This document shows, piece after piece, positions 35,917 through 46,653 of a stretch of 64,000 bases of DNA. This stretch comes from a bacterium (GTDB lineage Bacteria > Bacillota > Bacilli > Lactobacillales > Streptococcaceae): assembly GCA_905221085.1 (NCBI GenBank), contig CAJNBT010000007.1, forward strand, positions 62,001 to 126,000. Direction: 5' to 3'. Positions within the stretch are counted from its first letter, which is position 1. Every line of letters begins with the position of its first letter. Position numbers and translations under genes: made by a program. The notes beneath the pieces are model-generated. The model did no database searches, was not told where the DNA came from, and saw nothing but the letters and a program-made list of their open reading frames with translations.

Positions 35917-37482
35917 ATGAGAAAAATATACTTATCTATTTTCACAAGTCTCTTGCTGATGCTGGGATTTGTTAATGTTGCCCAAGCCGATGAATATTTA
36001 CGCATCGGAATGGAAGCAGCATATGCTCCCTTTAACTGGACTCAGGATGATGATAGCAATGGAGCTGTCAAAATCGACGGGACTAACCAGTACGCTAACG
36101 GATACGATGTTCAAATCGCCAAGAAAATCGCTAAGGACTTAGGTAAAGAACCTTTGGTTGTTAAAACCAAGTGGGAAGGTCTAGTCCCTGCCCTTACTTC
36201 TGGTAAGATTGACATGATTATCGCAGGTATGAGTCCTACTGCTGAGCGCAAACAAGAAATTGCCTTTTCGAGCAGTTACTACACTAGCGAACCAGTTCTA
36301 CTAGTCAAAAAAGATTCTGCCTACGCAAACGCTAAATCTTTAGATGACTTTAATGGTGCGAAAATCACTTCTCAACAAGGTGTCTACCTCTACGACTTGA
36401 TTGCACAAATCTCAGGTGCTAAAAAAGAAACAGCCATGGGAGACTTCGCTCAAATGCGCCAAGCTCTTGAAGCTGGTGTCATCGATGCCTATGTTTCTGA
36501 ACGCCCAGAAGCTCTGACTGCTGAAGCTGCTAACTCTAAGTTTAAGATGGTCCAAGTAGAACCAGGTTTCAAAACTGGGGAAGAAGATACAGCTATCGCC
36601 ATTGGACTTCGTAAAGACGACAATCGTATTAGCCAAATCAATGCCAGCATCGAAACCATTTCAAAAGATGACCAAGTTGCCTTGATGGATCGTATGATCA
36701 AGGAGCAACCTGCCGAAGCTACAACAACTGAAGAGACTAGCAGTAGTTTCTTTAGCCAAGTCGCTAAAATTCTCTCTGAAAACTGGCAACAACTCTTGCG
36801 TGGTGCTGGTATCACTCTTTTAATCTCAATTGTCGGAACCATCATAGGTCTCATTATCGGTCTTGCCATTGGTGTCTTCCGTACTGCTCCTCTCTCTGAA
36901 AACAAAGCCATTTATGGCCTACAAAAACTAGCCGGATGGGTTCTCAATGTCTACATTGAAATTTTCCGTGGTACGCCAATGATCGTTCAATCGATGGTTA
37001 TCTACTATGGAACTGCCCAAGCTTTCGGTATCAACCTTGACCGTACACTGGCTGCTATCTTCATCGTTTCAATCAACACCGGAGCCTACATGACTGAAAT
37101 CGTCCGTGGTGGTATCCTAGCAGTTGACAAGGGACAATTTGAAGCCGCGACTGCACTTGGTATGACTCATAACCAAACCATGCGTAAGATTGTCCTTCCT
37201 CAGGTAGTTCGTAACATCCTACCAGCAACGGGTAATGAATTTGTCATCAATATCAAAGATACATCTGTATTGAACGTTATCTCTGTTGTCGAACTTTATT
37301 TCTCAGGAAATACCGTGGCAACACAAACCTATCAATACTTCCAGACATTTACAATCATCGCCGTGATTTACTTTGTCCTCACCTTCACCGTAACACGTAT
37401 CCTACGCTTCATCGAACGCCGAATGGACATGGATACCTATACTACAGGTGCTAACCAAATGCAAACGGAGGATTTGAAATAA
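35917..37482 (+). CDS. Amino-acid ABC transporter, fused binding protein and permease
   Basis: 521-aa fusion. Residues 1-25 are a signal peptide (ending VAQADE), 27-270 a type-3 solute-binding domain ([14 protein letters not shown], then [15 protein letters not shown] and [20 protein letters not shown]), and 290-505 a HisMQ-type permease with the EAA-like loop [20 protein letters not shown]. Thus the binding domain is tethered to the membrane pore. Likely substrates are glutamine, glutamate or other polar amino acids. The stop overlaps the ATPase start (TAATG). Confidence 0.94.
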   Translation: MRKIYLSIFTSLLLMLGFVNVAQADEYLRIGMEAAYAPFNWTQDDDSNGAVKIDGTNQYANGYDVQIAKKIAKDLGKEPLVVKTKWEGLVPALTSGKIDMIIAGMSPTAERKQEIAFSSSYYTSEPVLLVKKDSAYANAKSLDDFNGAKITSQQGVYLYDLIAQISGAKKETAMGDFAQMRQALEAGVIDAYVSERPEALTAEAANSKFKMVQVEPGFKTGEEDTAIAIGLRKDDNRISQINASIETISKDDQVALMDRMIKEQPAEATTTEETSSSFFSQVAKILSENWQQLLRGAGITLLISIVGTIIGLIIGLAIGVFRTAPLSENKAIYGLQKLAGWVLNVYIEIFRGTPMIVQSMVIYYGTAQAFGINLDRTLAAIFIVSINTGAYMTEIVRGGILAVDKGQFEAATALGMTHNQTMRKIVLPQVVRNILPATGNEFVINIKDTSVLNVISVVELYFSGNTVATQTYQYFQTFTIIAVIYFVLTFTVTRILRFIERRMDMDTYTTGANQMQTEDLK

Positions 37483-38222
37483 TGATCCAAGCAATCCTTG
37501 AAATTAAACACCTCAAAAAATCCTATGGACAAAACGAAGTGCTAAAAGACATTTCTCTCACTGTCCACAAGGGAGAAGTTATCTCTATCATCGGAAGCTC
37601 TGGAAGCGGGAAATCGACCTTCCTACGCTCCATTAACCTACTTGAAACACCAACTGATGGACAAATCCTTTATCATGGACAAAACGTCCTCGAAAAAGGC
37701 TACGACCTCACGCAATACCGTGAAAAATTGGGAATGGTTTTCCAATCCTTTAACCTCTTTGAAAATCTCAACGTTCTTGAAAACACAATAGTCGCTCAGA
37801 CAACAGTCCTTAAACGTGAACGCACAGAAGCTGAAAAGATTGCCAAAGAAAACCTTGAAAAAGTCGGCATGGGAGAACGCTACTGGCAAGCCAAACCAAA
37901 ACAACTCTCAGGCGGTCAAAAACAACGTGTGGCTATCGCTCGTGCCCTCTCCATGAATCCAGACGCTATTCTCTTTGATGAACCAACATCAGCTCTCGAT
38001 CCAGAAATGGTTGGAGAAGTCCTCAAAATCATGCAGGAACTGGCCCAAGAAGGCTTGACTATGATTGTCGTGACTCACGAGATGGAATTCGCTCGTGATG
38101 TCTCTCACCGTGTTATCTTTATGGATAAGGGTGTCATTGCTGAAGAAGGAAAACCAGAAAACCTCTTCACCAATCCTAAAGAAGACCGTACAAAAGAGTT
38201 CCTTCAACGCTATCTCAAATAA
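37482..38222 (+). CDS. Amino-acid ABC transporter ATP-binding protein (GlnQ/PAAT type)
   Basis: 246-aa ATPase: Walker [10 protein letters not shown] near residues 36-44, signature [15 protein letters not shown] near 141-155, Walker [15 protein letters not shown] near 163-176 and H-loop VVTHEMEFA near 200-208. It pairs with the fused binding-protein/permease gene it overlaps by one base. Two of each subunit would form the importer. Confidence 0.96.
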   Translation: MIQAILEIKHLKKSYGQNEVLKDISLTVHKGEVISIIGSSGSGKSTFLRSINLLETPTDGQILYHGQNVLEKGYDLTQYREKLGMVFQSFNLFENLNVLENTIVAQTTVLKRERTEAEKIAKENLEKVGMGERYWQAKPKQLSGGQKQRVAIARALSMNPDAILFDEPTSALDPEMVGEVLKIMQELAQEGLTMIVVTHEMEFARDVSHRVIFMDKGVIAEEGKPENLFTNPKEDRTKEFLQRYLK

Positions 38223-38259
38223 AAAGAAAAGGCTGCATCAATCGTGCAGTCTTTTTACT
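38223..38259 (+). terminator. Terminator of the amino-acid ABC operon
   Basis: AAGGCTGCA, loop, TGCAGTCTTTTT. Confidence 0.8.
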
Positions 38260-38311
38260 TGGTCAAAATGAAAAGGCAGACCCAATTCAAGAATCCGCCA
38301 TTATCCAAAGA

Positions 38312-38527
38312 TTAATCTTCAAATTTTTCATGATTTTTTTCATAGAAATCAATTAAACCTAGAGCTGTTTCAAATGAAATATTTTTTACTTTTGCACGAC
38401 CCTGCGCTAGAGCAATGATAGACATTTCACGCGCATTCGTTTCTTTAGAGATACGGTAGCCTGTGATTTTCTTATCACGAACCCAGCCAACAACTGATTC
38501 TACTTTTTCAAAGTTTGACTTAGCCAT
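38312..38527 (-). CDS. Small helix-turn-helix-like hypothetical protein, 71 aa
   Basis: Minus-strand gene with AGGAG 7 bases before ATG. The product MAKSNFEKVESVVGWVRDKK then ITGYRISKETNAREMSII and ALAQGRAKVKNISFETALGL looks like an all-helical DNA-binding domain of the XRE/Cro shape (RISKETN as helices 2-3), without a second domain. No family can be named. Monocistronic, transcribed toward the ABC operon terminator. Confidence 0.65.
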   Translation of the reverse strand: MAKSNFEKVESVVGWVRDKKITGYRISKETNAREMSIIALAQGRAKVKNISFETALGLIDFYEKNHEKFED

Positions 38528-39221
38528 GTCCTTCTCCTATTTTCTTCTTTACGATATATTATTCTATACGTTTTTATGTCTTTTGTCAATAAAAAAACAT
38601 ATATTCAATAAAACAAATGATTTAGTTTTTTCTTACTTCTTTTTTAAAGCCGATAATATATAGGTTTTTAGTTGCTATAACCCATTAGTAAGCGTTCCAA
38701 AAACAATTGAATTATTAACCTTTAAATTCGCAAAAATATTCACCAAGAAAAAATACCAGTTTCTCAATAGGATAAACAGGAGTCATATTCTATATCTTCA
38801 TTTTAATCTATAAGTTTGTCAAAGAGAATCTTCCTTTTCGGACTATCTCATATCTATTTTATCCTTTCTATTTCCTTTGGTTCCCTTCCTGTTACTATTT
38901 AACTTTTTTAACCGGTACAATTGACTTATCTCATCAAATTTTGCATATTCTTATAACACACCCCTATTACAATCAGCATTTAGAATAGCACTTCCTAGTA
39001 TTCCAAATGTTCTACTCGCCTCATATTACTGCTATCATATACTATATTCAATCAACTCACCAAATCTACTTTATAAGCATTGATTATTTTTTCTAATTCC
39101 TATTATATTTAATCAAACTTAAAATTAGATATATATAAAATATGGTATTCTAAAAAATAACCCTATATATAACAAGTCATTCTTCTTTATTATTATAAGC
39201 TGAAATAAAAAATAATAGGTG
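38528..39221. other. AT-rich intergenic region, no gene found
   Basis: About 690 bases with stops in all frames and no repeat or RNA structure that I recognise. Composition is more AT-rich than the flanking ilv and ABC genes. It may be gene debris. Confidence 0.5.
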
Positions 39222-39269
39222 CTATAGTGAGTTGTAGTAGAAATAGCACGATAGATTTCCTAAGTCCAT
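39222..39269 (-). CDS. Micro-ORF (15 aa, or 30 aa if the TAG is read through) behind a strong promoter
   Basis: ATG at 39269 follows AGGGGG at 8 bases. It encodes MDLGNLSCYFYYNSL and then TAG; the same frame continues HLLFFISAYNNKEE to a TGA at 39177. The joined 30-residue peptide would be a hydrophobic stretch ending in charged residues, the shape of type I toxin or holin-like peptides. This may be a nonsense-inactivated toxin or an unrelated leader peptide. Confidence 0.4.
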   Translation of the reverse strand: MDLGNLSCYFYYNSL

Positions 39270-39295
39270 AGGAATCGCCCCCTTTCTTCACCCTC

Positions 39296-39324
39296 ATTAT
39301 AACACCTATACATCAGTTGTGCAA
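39296..39324 (-). promoter_or_regulatory. Strong sigma-A promoter of the micro-ORF
   Basis: Minus strand TTGCAC (39319-39324), exactly 17 bases, TATAAT (39296-39301). Near-consensus yet no full-length gene follows. Confidence 0.8.
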
Positions 39325-39350
39325 ATAATATGATATTTTTTTATTAGTCC

Positions 39351-40601
39351 TCAGACAAGCATATTATAGAGCGTTTCATTACCATTTAAGTTAATATAAG
39401 CTGGATCAAAACCTTCCATTCTACGGATCAAACCTGCATAATCATGCTTATCTGCTAAGGCGATCCCAATCAATACAGGCCCTGTTCCCTTGCTAGCTCG
39501 TTTGATATACTCAAAACGTGTGATATCATCGTTTGGCCCCAGGATATCATTTACAAACTCACGCAAAGCTCCTGGACGCTGTGGAAAATTGACCACAAAG
39601 TAATGCTTGATGCCATCATAAATCAAGGCACGCTCTTCCATTTCTGGCATACGGTTGATATCATTATTTCCTCCAGAAATGATACAACAAACGGTTTTCC
39701 CCTTGATATACTCAGCTAAAACCTCTAGAGAGGCGATACTAGCTGCTCCAGCAGGCTCTGCTACAATCCCTTGCTTAGAGTAGAGATCAATCAAAGTTTC
39801 AGAAATCAATCCCTCATCGACACCTACCAAAGTTTGAACATGTTGACGAGTTGCCTCATAGGTCAACTGACCTACCTTTTGTACAGCAATCCCATCTGCA
39901 AATTTGTCAATTTCTTTGAGTTTGACAGGCCCACCAGCTTCAAAGGCAGCCTTCATGGAACGTGCCCCATTAGCCTCTACTCCGATGACTTCAATCTCTG
40001 GATTTGTTTCTTTGATATAGGTAGAAACCCCAGCAATAAGACCACCGCCGCCAACAGGAACCAAAACAGCATCAAAATCAATCGATTCTTTTCGAGCCTC
40101 TTCTAAAATCTCATAAGCAACTGTCCCTTGACCAGCTTGAACATGGGCATCATCAAATGGATCAATAAAGGTACGATTTTCAGAAACTGTAAATTCTTGA
40201 GCTGCTTTAGCTGAGGCATCAAAGGTATCTCCAACTAGTTTAATGGTTACGAAATCCCCACCAAAAAAGCGAACTTGACCAATCTTTTGTTGCGGAGTGG
40301 TAATGGGCATAAAAATAGTTGCAGGAATCTTCATTTCATTACAAGTATAGGCTACTCCCTGCGCATGATTTCCCGCAGAAGCGCAGACTACCCCACGTTC
40401 ACGCTCTTCCTTGCTGAGCTGGGAAATGGCATAATAGGCACCACGAATTTTAAAAGAACGAACACGCTGGGCATTTTCTTTTTTCAAATAAATCTTAGCA
40501 CCATACTTCTCCGATAAATAATGGTCGTAATCCAGTGGGGTATTCACAACCACACCGTTCAAGACTTTATGAGCTTTGATGATATCTTTTGAACTTAACA
40601 T
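39351..40601 (-). CDS. ilvA: Threonine dehydratase (biosynthetic)
   Basis: 416-aa PLP enzyme that deaminates threonine to 2-oxobutanoate, the first step to isoleucine. The PLP lysine is in RVRSFKIRGAYYA near residues 46-58; ASAGNHAQGVA near 74-84 binds the phosphate region, GGGGLIAG near 184-191 the phosphate tail. The C-terminal about 90 residues are an ACT-like regulatory domain (HYFVVNFPQRPGALREFVND). It follows ilvC after a terminator, in the ilv cluster. Confidence 0.97.
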   Translation of the reverse strand: MLSSKDIIKAHKVLNGVVVNTPLDYDHYLSEKYGAKIYLKKENAQRVRSFKIRGAYYAISQLSKEERERGVVCASAGNHAQGVAYTCNEMKIPATIFMPITTPQQKIGQVRFFGGDFVTIKLVGDTFDASAKAAQEFTVSENRTFIDPFDDAHVQAGQGTVAYEILEEARKESIDFDAVLVPVGGGGLIAGVSTYIKETNPEIEVIGVEANGARSMKAAFEAGGPVKLKEIDKFADGIAVQKVGQLTYEATRQHVQTLVGVDEGLISETLIDLYSKQGIVAEPAGAASIASLEVLAEYIKGKTVCCIISGGNNDINRMPEMEERALIYDGIKHYFVVNFPQRPGALREFVNDILGPNDDITRFEYIKRASKGTGPVLIGIALADKHDYAGLIRRMEGFDPAYINLNGNETLYNMLV

Positions 40602-40657
40602 CTTTTTCTCCTAGACTATTTCATACTTATACTCTTCAAAAGAGAGATGAATTGATT

Positions 40658-40686
40658 ATAAAAGCGAGTTAGTCCCCCAACTCGCC
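40658..40686 (-). terminator. ilvC terminator
   Basis: GGCGAGTT, loop GGGGGACT, AACTCGCTTTT on the minus strand; it may lower ilvA expression rather than stop it. Confidence 0.7.
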
Positions 40687-40706
40687 TTCACCTTAATTTC
40701 TATAAA

Positions 40707-41774
<1,068 letters not shown>

Positions 41775-41796
41775 TTAACAAATCTTAGTTGATTTT

Positions 41797-42273
41797 TTAA
41801 TCACGGGTAAATCCAGTTGCACCCGTTCGAGCAATATTGCGAATACCATATGGTCGAATAACTCGCAATAGAGCTTCACTCTTTTCAGCATTTCCTGTCA
41901 TCTGAATGGTAATCGAGCTTGGTGCTACGTCTACAACTGTTGCACGGAAAGGTTGAATAATAGCTAGAATCTCAGCTCGCTTCTCAGCTGGCGCTGACAT
42001 CTTAACCAAAATCACCTCGCGCTCCAAATGAGGCTTGTCTGTAATATCTCGAATGCGAATCACATCAATCTGACGATTGAGTTGCTTGATGATTTGCTCC
42101 ACTTCATCATGTGAAGCTACATCAATAATAATGGTGATGCGTGATACATTCGGATCTTCTGTTGCTCCAACAGAGATACTTTCAATATTAACCTGACGAC
42201 GAGACAGAACGCCAGTAAAGCGATTGAGGACTCCTGAACGATTTTGTAGTTTTGCTGTTAACATTCTACGCAT
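41797..42273 (-). CDS. ilvN: Acetolactate synthase small subunit
   Basis: 158-aa regulatory subunit. The ACT domain is at residues 3-78 (TAKLQNRSGVLNRFTGVLSR, then VNIESISVGATEDPNVSRIT) and binds valine for feedback inhibition; a second ferredoxin-like domain follows. Overlaps the end of ilvB by 8 bases, so synthesis is coupled to the catalytic subunit. Confidence 0.97.
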   Translation of the reverse strand: MRRMLTAKLQNRSGVLNRFTGVLSRRQVNIESISVGATEDPNVSRITIIIDVASHDEVEQIIKQLNRQIDVIRIRDITDKPHLEREVILVKMSAPAEKRAEILAIIQPFRATVVDVAPSSITIQMTGNAEKSEALLRVIRPYGIRNIARTGATGFTRD

Positions 42274-43966
42274 GGAACTTCACCCCCAACATCTCATGAT
42301 TACTCTTACCAGCTGGTACCATTGGTAACACCTGTTCCTTACGAGAAATATCTACCTCGATTAGCATAGGAACATCCTCCGTAATGACTTCAAGGTCTTG
42401 ATCCAAGGTCTCAGGATTGTCAAATTTATAATTTTTAATACCGTAAGCTTGCGCCATCAATTGGAAATCAGGAAGGGTATCAAAGACTGACTCAGACGTT
42501 CTACCTTCATAGAAGGATTCCTGCCATTGGCGAACCATTCCAAGTGAGTGGTTGTTCAGCATAACCACCTTGATTGGCACCTTGTAAATGTTCAAAATAG
42601 CCAATTCCTGGTTAGTCATTTGGAAACCACCATCTCCAACAAACAAGACTACTTCCTTATCTGGGTTAGCAATTTTAGCACCAATTGCTGCTGGAATTCC
42701 AAATCCCATTGTTCCCAAACCACCTGAAGTCACTAACTGACGTTCATTTTGGTAGGGATAATACTGGGCTGTCCACATTTGGTGTTGACCAACGTCTGTT
42801 ACCACAATGGCATCTCCATTCGTCAATTCACCAATTCGTTCAATAACAGCTTGCGGCTGAACCACACGTTCTTTCTTATCATAAGAACGAACGCGGTTCT
42901 TGTCTTTAGTAACTTTTTCAATCCATTTCTCAGTATTGTTATGAACTGTTGGTTCTGCCAGCAACATTTGCAAGGCTTTCTTAGCATCTCCAACTACTGG
43001 AATATCTGCACTGATAATCTTGCCAATCTCAGCAGGGTCAATATCAATGTGAGCAACCTTGGCATTCTTAGCGAAGGTCTTAGGATTTCCTGTCAAGCGG
43101 TCATCAAAACGGCAACCAATACTAATCATAAAGTCCGCTTCCGTCATGGCAATATTAGCTGCGAATGATCCGTGCATACCGCCCATTCCAAGGAAGAGTG
43201 GGTGACTCGTTGCAATCGTACCTTGCCCCAAAAGACTGGTTACCACTGGAATCTGATATCGCTCTGCAAATTCATTTAGTTCCGCAGCAGCTTCAGCATA
43301 ACTAATCCCACCACCAGCTAGCAAGACTGGTTTTTTAGCCTTGGATAATTGCTTCAAGATTTTCTTGATTTGCATATCATTTGGCTCAAGAGTTGGTTGA
43401 TAGCTTGGTAGGTTCACTTCTGGTGAATAGATGAAGTCCGTTTCTAAAGCAGATACGTCTTTAGGTAGGTCAATGACGACTGGCCCTGGACGGCCTGTAG
43501 TTGCGATATGGACAGCTTCCGTAATAATTCGAGGGATATCAGCTGTCTCACGAACTTGGTAATTGTACTTAGTGATTGGCATGGTAATTCCCACGATGTC
43601 TGCCTCCTGAAAGGCATCCTTCCCAATCCCTGCTCGCGCCACCTGACCTGTAAAGACCAAAAGGGGAACGCTATCGCTCATGGCATCCGCAATCCCTGTA
43701 ATGGCATTTGTTGCTCCCGGTCCGCTAGTGACGACGGCAACACCCAACTTTCCAGTTGATTTAGCATAACCTTCAGCTTCATGCAAACAACCTTGCTCAT
43801 GGCGCCCTAGAATGTGGCGAATGCCTTTAAAATTATATATCGCATCATAAAAAGGCAAGACAGCACCACCAGGATAACCAAAGATGGTATCAATTCCTAA
43901 ATCACGAAGTGTTTCCAAAACTAGGTCCGACCCCGTCTTAGGAGATTCTAAACTGATTTTCTCCAT
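42266..43966 (-). CDS. ilvB: Acetolactate synthase large subunit
   Basis: 566-aa thiamine-diphosphate and FAD enzyme. N-terminal pyrimidine domain with IFGYPGGAVLPFYD near residues 28-41 and the catalytic Glu in RHEQGCLHEAEGYAK near 55-69; central FAD domain; C-terminal PP domain with GDGGFQMTNQELAIL and NN (residues 441-470). It condenses pyruvate with pyruvate or 2-oxobutanoate. First gene of ilvBNC-ilvA; a CodY-like box lies upstream. Confidence 0.98.
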   Translation of the reverse strand: MEKISLESPKTGSDLVLETLRDLGIDTIFGYPGGAVLPFYDAIYNFKGIRHILGRHEQGCLHEAEGYAKSTGKLGVAVVTSGPGATNAITGIADAMSDSVPLLVFTGQVARAGIGKDAFQEADIVGITMPITKYNYQVRETADIPRIITEAVHIATTGRPGPVVIDLPKDVSALETDFIYSPEVNLPSYQPTLEPNDMQIKKILKQLSKAKKPVLLAGGGISYAEAAAELNEFAERYQIPVVTSLLGQGTIATSHPLFLGMGGMHGSFAANIAMTEADFMISIGCRFDDRLTGNPKTFAKNAKVAHIDIDPAEIGKIISADIPVVGDAKKALQMLLAEPTVHNNTEKWIEKVTKDKNRVRSYDKKERVVQPQAVIERIGELTNGDAIVVTDVGQHQMWTAQYYPYQNERQLVTSGGLGTMGFGIPAAIGAKIANPDKEVVLFVGDGGFQMTNQELAILNIYKVPIKVVMLNNHSLGMVRQWQESFYEGRTSESVFDTLPDFQLMAQAYGIKNYKFDNPETLDQDLEVITEDVPMLIEVDISRKEQVLPMVPAGKSNHEMLGVKFHA

Positions 43967-44004
43967 TGTTCCCCTTTCTTTCCTCTTAAAAATAACTTGT
44001 TACT

Positions 44005-44059
44005 ATCATACCATTTTTTCAAGATTTTTCAAGAGAAAAGAAGAAATTTTCTGAATTTT
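44005..44059 (-). promoter_or_regulatory. ilvB promoter with CodY-like box
   Basis: Minus-strand TTGAAA (44027-44032), 16 bases, TATGAT (44005-44010). Just upstream AATTTTCTGAATTTT (44045-44059) matches 13 of 15 positions of the CodY consensus AATTTTCWGAAAATT. CodY repression of ilv genes by branched-chain amino acids is known in streptococci. Confidence 0.7.
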
Positions 44060-44132
44060 CTATTTTAACGTTTATTTATGAATGTTATTTTTGTTTTTAT
44101 TAAAAAAGATACCGATTTCATTTACTATCAAA

Positions 44133-44160
44133 TAAAAAAGAACTGATTTCTCAGTCCTTC
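44133..44160 (-). terminator. fakA terminator
   Basis: GGACTGA, GAAA, TCAGTTC and T6 on the minus strand. Confidence 0.9.
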
Positions 44161-44167
44161 ATTAATC

Positions 44168-45835
44168 TTATTCCACACTAAATAGGTATGGGTAAACAGG
44201 TTGTTGACCTTGGTGAATCTCAACTTCAACGTCTTCGAATTCTTCTGCGATTTCTTGAGCAATTTCATTAGCAAGTTCTTCGCTTCCGTCTTCACCGACA
44301 TAGAAGGTTACGATTTCACTATCTTCATCCAACATATGTTTCAAGGTTTCTGTCAAGGTTTGGTGCATGTCAGGGTTTGACACGAGAATTTTCCCATCCA
44401 CCATACCAAGATTATCGTTTTCATGGATTTCCAAGCCATCAATCGTTGTATCACGTACAGCTGTTGTGACGCTTCCGCTAACGACATCGCTAAGAGCAGC
44501 TGTCATACGCTCTTGGTTTTCTTCGATGGACTTACTTGGATCAAAGGCAAGAAGACTTGTCAAACCTTGAGGAAGAGTACGAGCTTCTACCACTACTGCT
44601 GGTTGCTCCAAAACTTCTGCTGCAGATTGAGCTGCCATGAAGATGTTCTTGTTGTTTGGCAAGAAGATGATGTTACGAGCATTGACCTGTTCAACAGCCT
44701 TGATAAAGTCTTCTGTTGAAGGGTTCATAGTTTGACCGCCTTCGATAACATAATCCACACCTTGAGAACGGAAGATATCTGCTAGACCTTTACCAGCCAC
44801 CACAGCAATCAAAGCATATTCTTTTTCTTCAGCAGGCTTGCTAACTTGAGCAGCTTCTTTCTCAACCTGTGCCTCGTGTTGGTTACGCATATTATCAACT
44901 TTTACCTTGACCAAGCTACCATATTTGAGACCTTCTTGCATAACAAGTCCTGGATCTTCTGTATGAACATGGACTTTGACGATTTCATCATCATTAACAA
45001 CGAGGAGAGAATCTCCAAGTTCATTCAAGTAGTTACGGAATTCGTCGTAATCAAAATCTTTGGCATAGGTTGGACCTTGCTTAAGAGCTACCATGATTTC
45101 AGTACAGTAACCAAAGGTGATGTCCTCAGTCGCTACATGACCAGCCACAGACTTATGATGTTCTGCATTGATCATCTCACTCATGTTGGCAGGAGTCGCT
45201 ACAAAGTCCTCAGATGCAATATATTCGCCAGTAAGGGCAGAAAGGAAACCTTCGTAGATAAAGACCAATCCTTGACCACCTGAGTCCACAACGCCAACTT
45301 CTTTCAATACTGGAAGCATGTCTGGCGTTTTAGCTAGAGCTGTTTTAGCACCTTCCAAGGCTGCGCGCATGACTTCAACAGCGTCATCTGTTTGCTCAGC
45401 TTTTTTCTTAGCACAGATAGCAGCCCCACGAGAAACTGTCAAAATCGTTCCTTCAACTGGTTTCATCACTGCCTTATAGGCAACTTCCACACCTGATTGG
45501 AAGGCAAGGGCCAAGTCTTGACCTGTTAACTCGTCTTTATCCTTGATGGCTTGTGAAAATCCACGGAAAAGCTGAGACGTAATAACGCCTGAATTTCCAC
45601 GCGCACCCATCAAAAGCCCTTTAGCAAGAATGCTCGCTACCTCGCCAACTGTAGAAGCTGGCTTGTCTGCAACTTCCTTAGCTCCATTTTCAATGGTCAT
45701 TCCCATATTTGTCCCAGTATCTCCATCTGGAACTGGAAAAACGTTTAATGAATTGACATATTCAGCTTGCTTATTCAAGCGAGTTGATGCAGCCTGCACC
45801 ATTTCTTGAAATAAGCTAGTAGTAATTTTTGACAC
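44168..45835 (-). CDS. fakA: Fatty-acid kinase catalytic subunit FakA (DAK2/YloV)
   Basis: 555-aa protein. N-terminal DAK2 kinase domain with NVFPVPDGDTGTNMGMTIEN near residues 30-49 (metal-binding aspartates) and GARGNSGVITSQLFRG near 77-92; the middle and C-terminal DegV-like parts follow (YALIAVVAGKGLADIFRSQG). With a FakB partner it phosphorylates exogenous fatty acids for phospholipid synthesis. It follows the Asp23-family gene by 2 bases. Confidence 0.9.
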   Translation of the reverse strand: MSKITTSLFQEMVQAASTRLNKQAEYVNSLNVFPVPDGDTGTNMGMTIENGAKEVADKPASTVGEVASILAKGLLMGARGNSGVITSQLFRGFSQAIKDKDELTGQDLALAFQSGVEVAYKAVMKPVEGTILTVSRGAAICAKKKAEQTDDAVEVMRAALEGAKTALAKTPDMLPVLKEVGVVDSGGQGLVFIYEGFLSALTGEYIASEDFVATPANMSEMINAEHHKSVAGHVATEDITFGYCTEIMVALKQGPTYAKDFDYDEFRNYLNELGDSLLVVNDDEIVKVHVHTEDPGLVMQEGLKYGSLVKVKVDNMRNQHEAQVEKEAAQVSKPAEEKEYALIAVVAGKGLADIFRSQGVDYVIEGGQTMNPSTEDFIKAVEQVNARNIIFLPNNKNIFMAAQSAAEVLEQPAVVVEARTLPQGLTSLLAFDPSKSIEENQERMTAALSDVVSGSVTTAVRDTTIDGLEIHENDNLGMVDGKILVSNPDMHQTLTETLKHMLDEDSEIVTFYVGEDGSEELANEIAQEIAEEFEDVEVEIHQGQQPVYPYLFSVE

Positions 45836-45837
45836 GG

Positions 45838-46203
45838 TTATTCTCCTACAACTTTGATATTTTGAATGTAGACATTTACAGTCTGAGCAGTAATTCCAAG
45901 TTGGTTTTCCAAACTAAAACGAACACGCTCTTGAATGTTTTTTGACACTTCGCTAATCTTTGTTCCGTAGCTCAACACGGTATATACATCAACTGCAATA
46001 CTGCCATCTTCGGCTGCCTTTACGACAACACCTTTGGAATAATTTTCCTTACCTAGAAGGGCTTGGAAATTATCTTTGAGGGCATTTTTACTAGCCATAC
46101 CGACCACACCAAAAATCTCAGTTGTTGCACCACCTACGATAGTTGCAATCACTTCATCTGTTAGTTCGATTTGACCATCTTTTGTATTAATTTTTACAGT
46201 CAT
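45838..46203 (-). CDS. Asp23/Gls24 family protein (YloU-like)
   Basis: 121-aa protein: GQIELTDEVIATIVGGATTE near residues 10-29, GVVGMASKNA and then GVVVKAAEDGSIAVDVYTVL near 58-77. These are the alpha/beta blocks of the Asp23 family, small membrane- or envelope-associated proteins with stress links. The YloU-YloV (fakA) pairing is conserved across Firmicutes; the role of the small partner is not settled. Confidence 0.92.
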   Translation of the reverse strand: MTVKINTKDGQIELTDEVIATIVGGATTEIFGVVGMASKNALKDNFQALLGKENYSKGVVVKAAEDGSIAVDVYTVLSYGTKISEVSKNIQERVRFSLENQLGITAQTVNVYIQNIKVVGE

Positions 46204-46325
46204 CCTTTTTACCTCAACTAGTTGATACTCTATTTTATCATATTTCAGCCCAAGTGTAAAAGCAGAATACTGTCTCAGCGGATATTTACTCTATTATTCA
46301 AATGATGTTATACCCGTAATAAAAG

Positions 46326-46347
46326 AAAAAAGACCCTAAGGTCTCCT
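46326..46347 (-). terminator. rpmB terminator
   Basis: AGACC, TTAG, GGTCT and T6 on the minus strand. Confidence 0.75.
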
Positions 46348-46359
46348 TTACTTTTATTA

Positions 46360-46548
46360 TTAAACGCGTTCAACTTTACCTGATTTCAAAGCACGAGCTG
46401 AAGCCCAAACTTTTTTAGGTTTACCATCGATAAGAACAGTAACTTTTTGAAGGTTTGGTTTTACGGCACGTTTTGTTTGGTTCATCGCGTGTGAACGGTT
46501 GTTTCCTGATACAGTCTTACGACCTGTAAAGTAACATACTTTAGCCAT
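46360..46548 (-). CDS. rpmB: 50S ribosomal protein L28
   Basis: 62-aa protein: [20 protein letters not shown] followed by [14 protein letters not shown] and a Lys/Arg-rich end. The zinc-knuckle cysteines of some L28 proteins are absent (single Cys5), so this is the zinc-free form. Monocistronic with AGGAGG upstream. Confidence 0.97.
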   Translation of the reverse strand: MAKVCYFTGRKTVSGNNRSHAMNQTKRAVKPNLQKVTVLIDGKPKKVWASARALKSGKVERV

Positions 46549-46653
46549 TGTGTTTTCCTCCTATTAGATCTAATATAGCGGATGTGCTAGCACCACATAC
46601 CGTACTATGTTATCACACTTTCTTCATTTTTGCAAGGGAATTGGAAGATTTTT

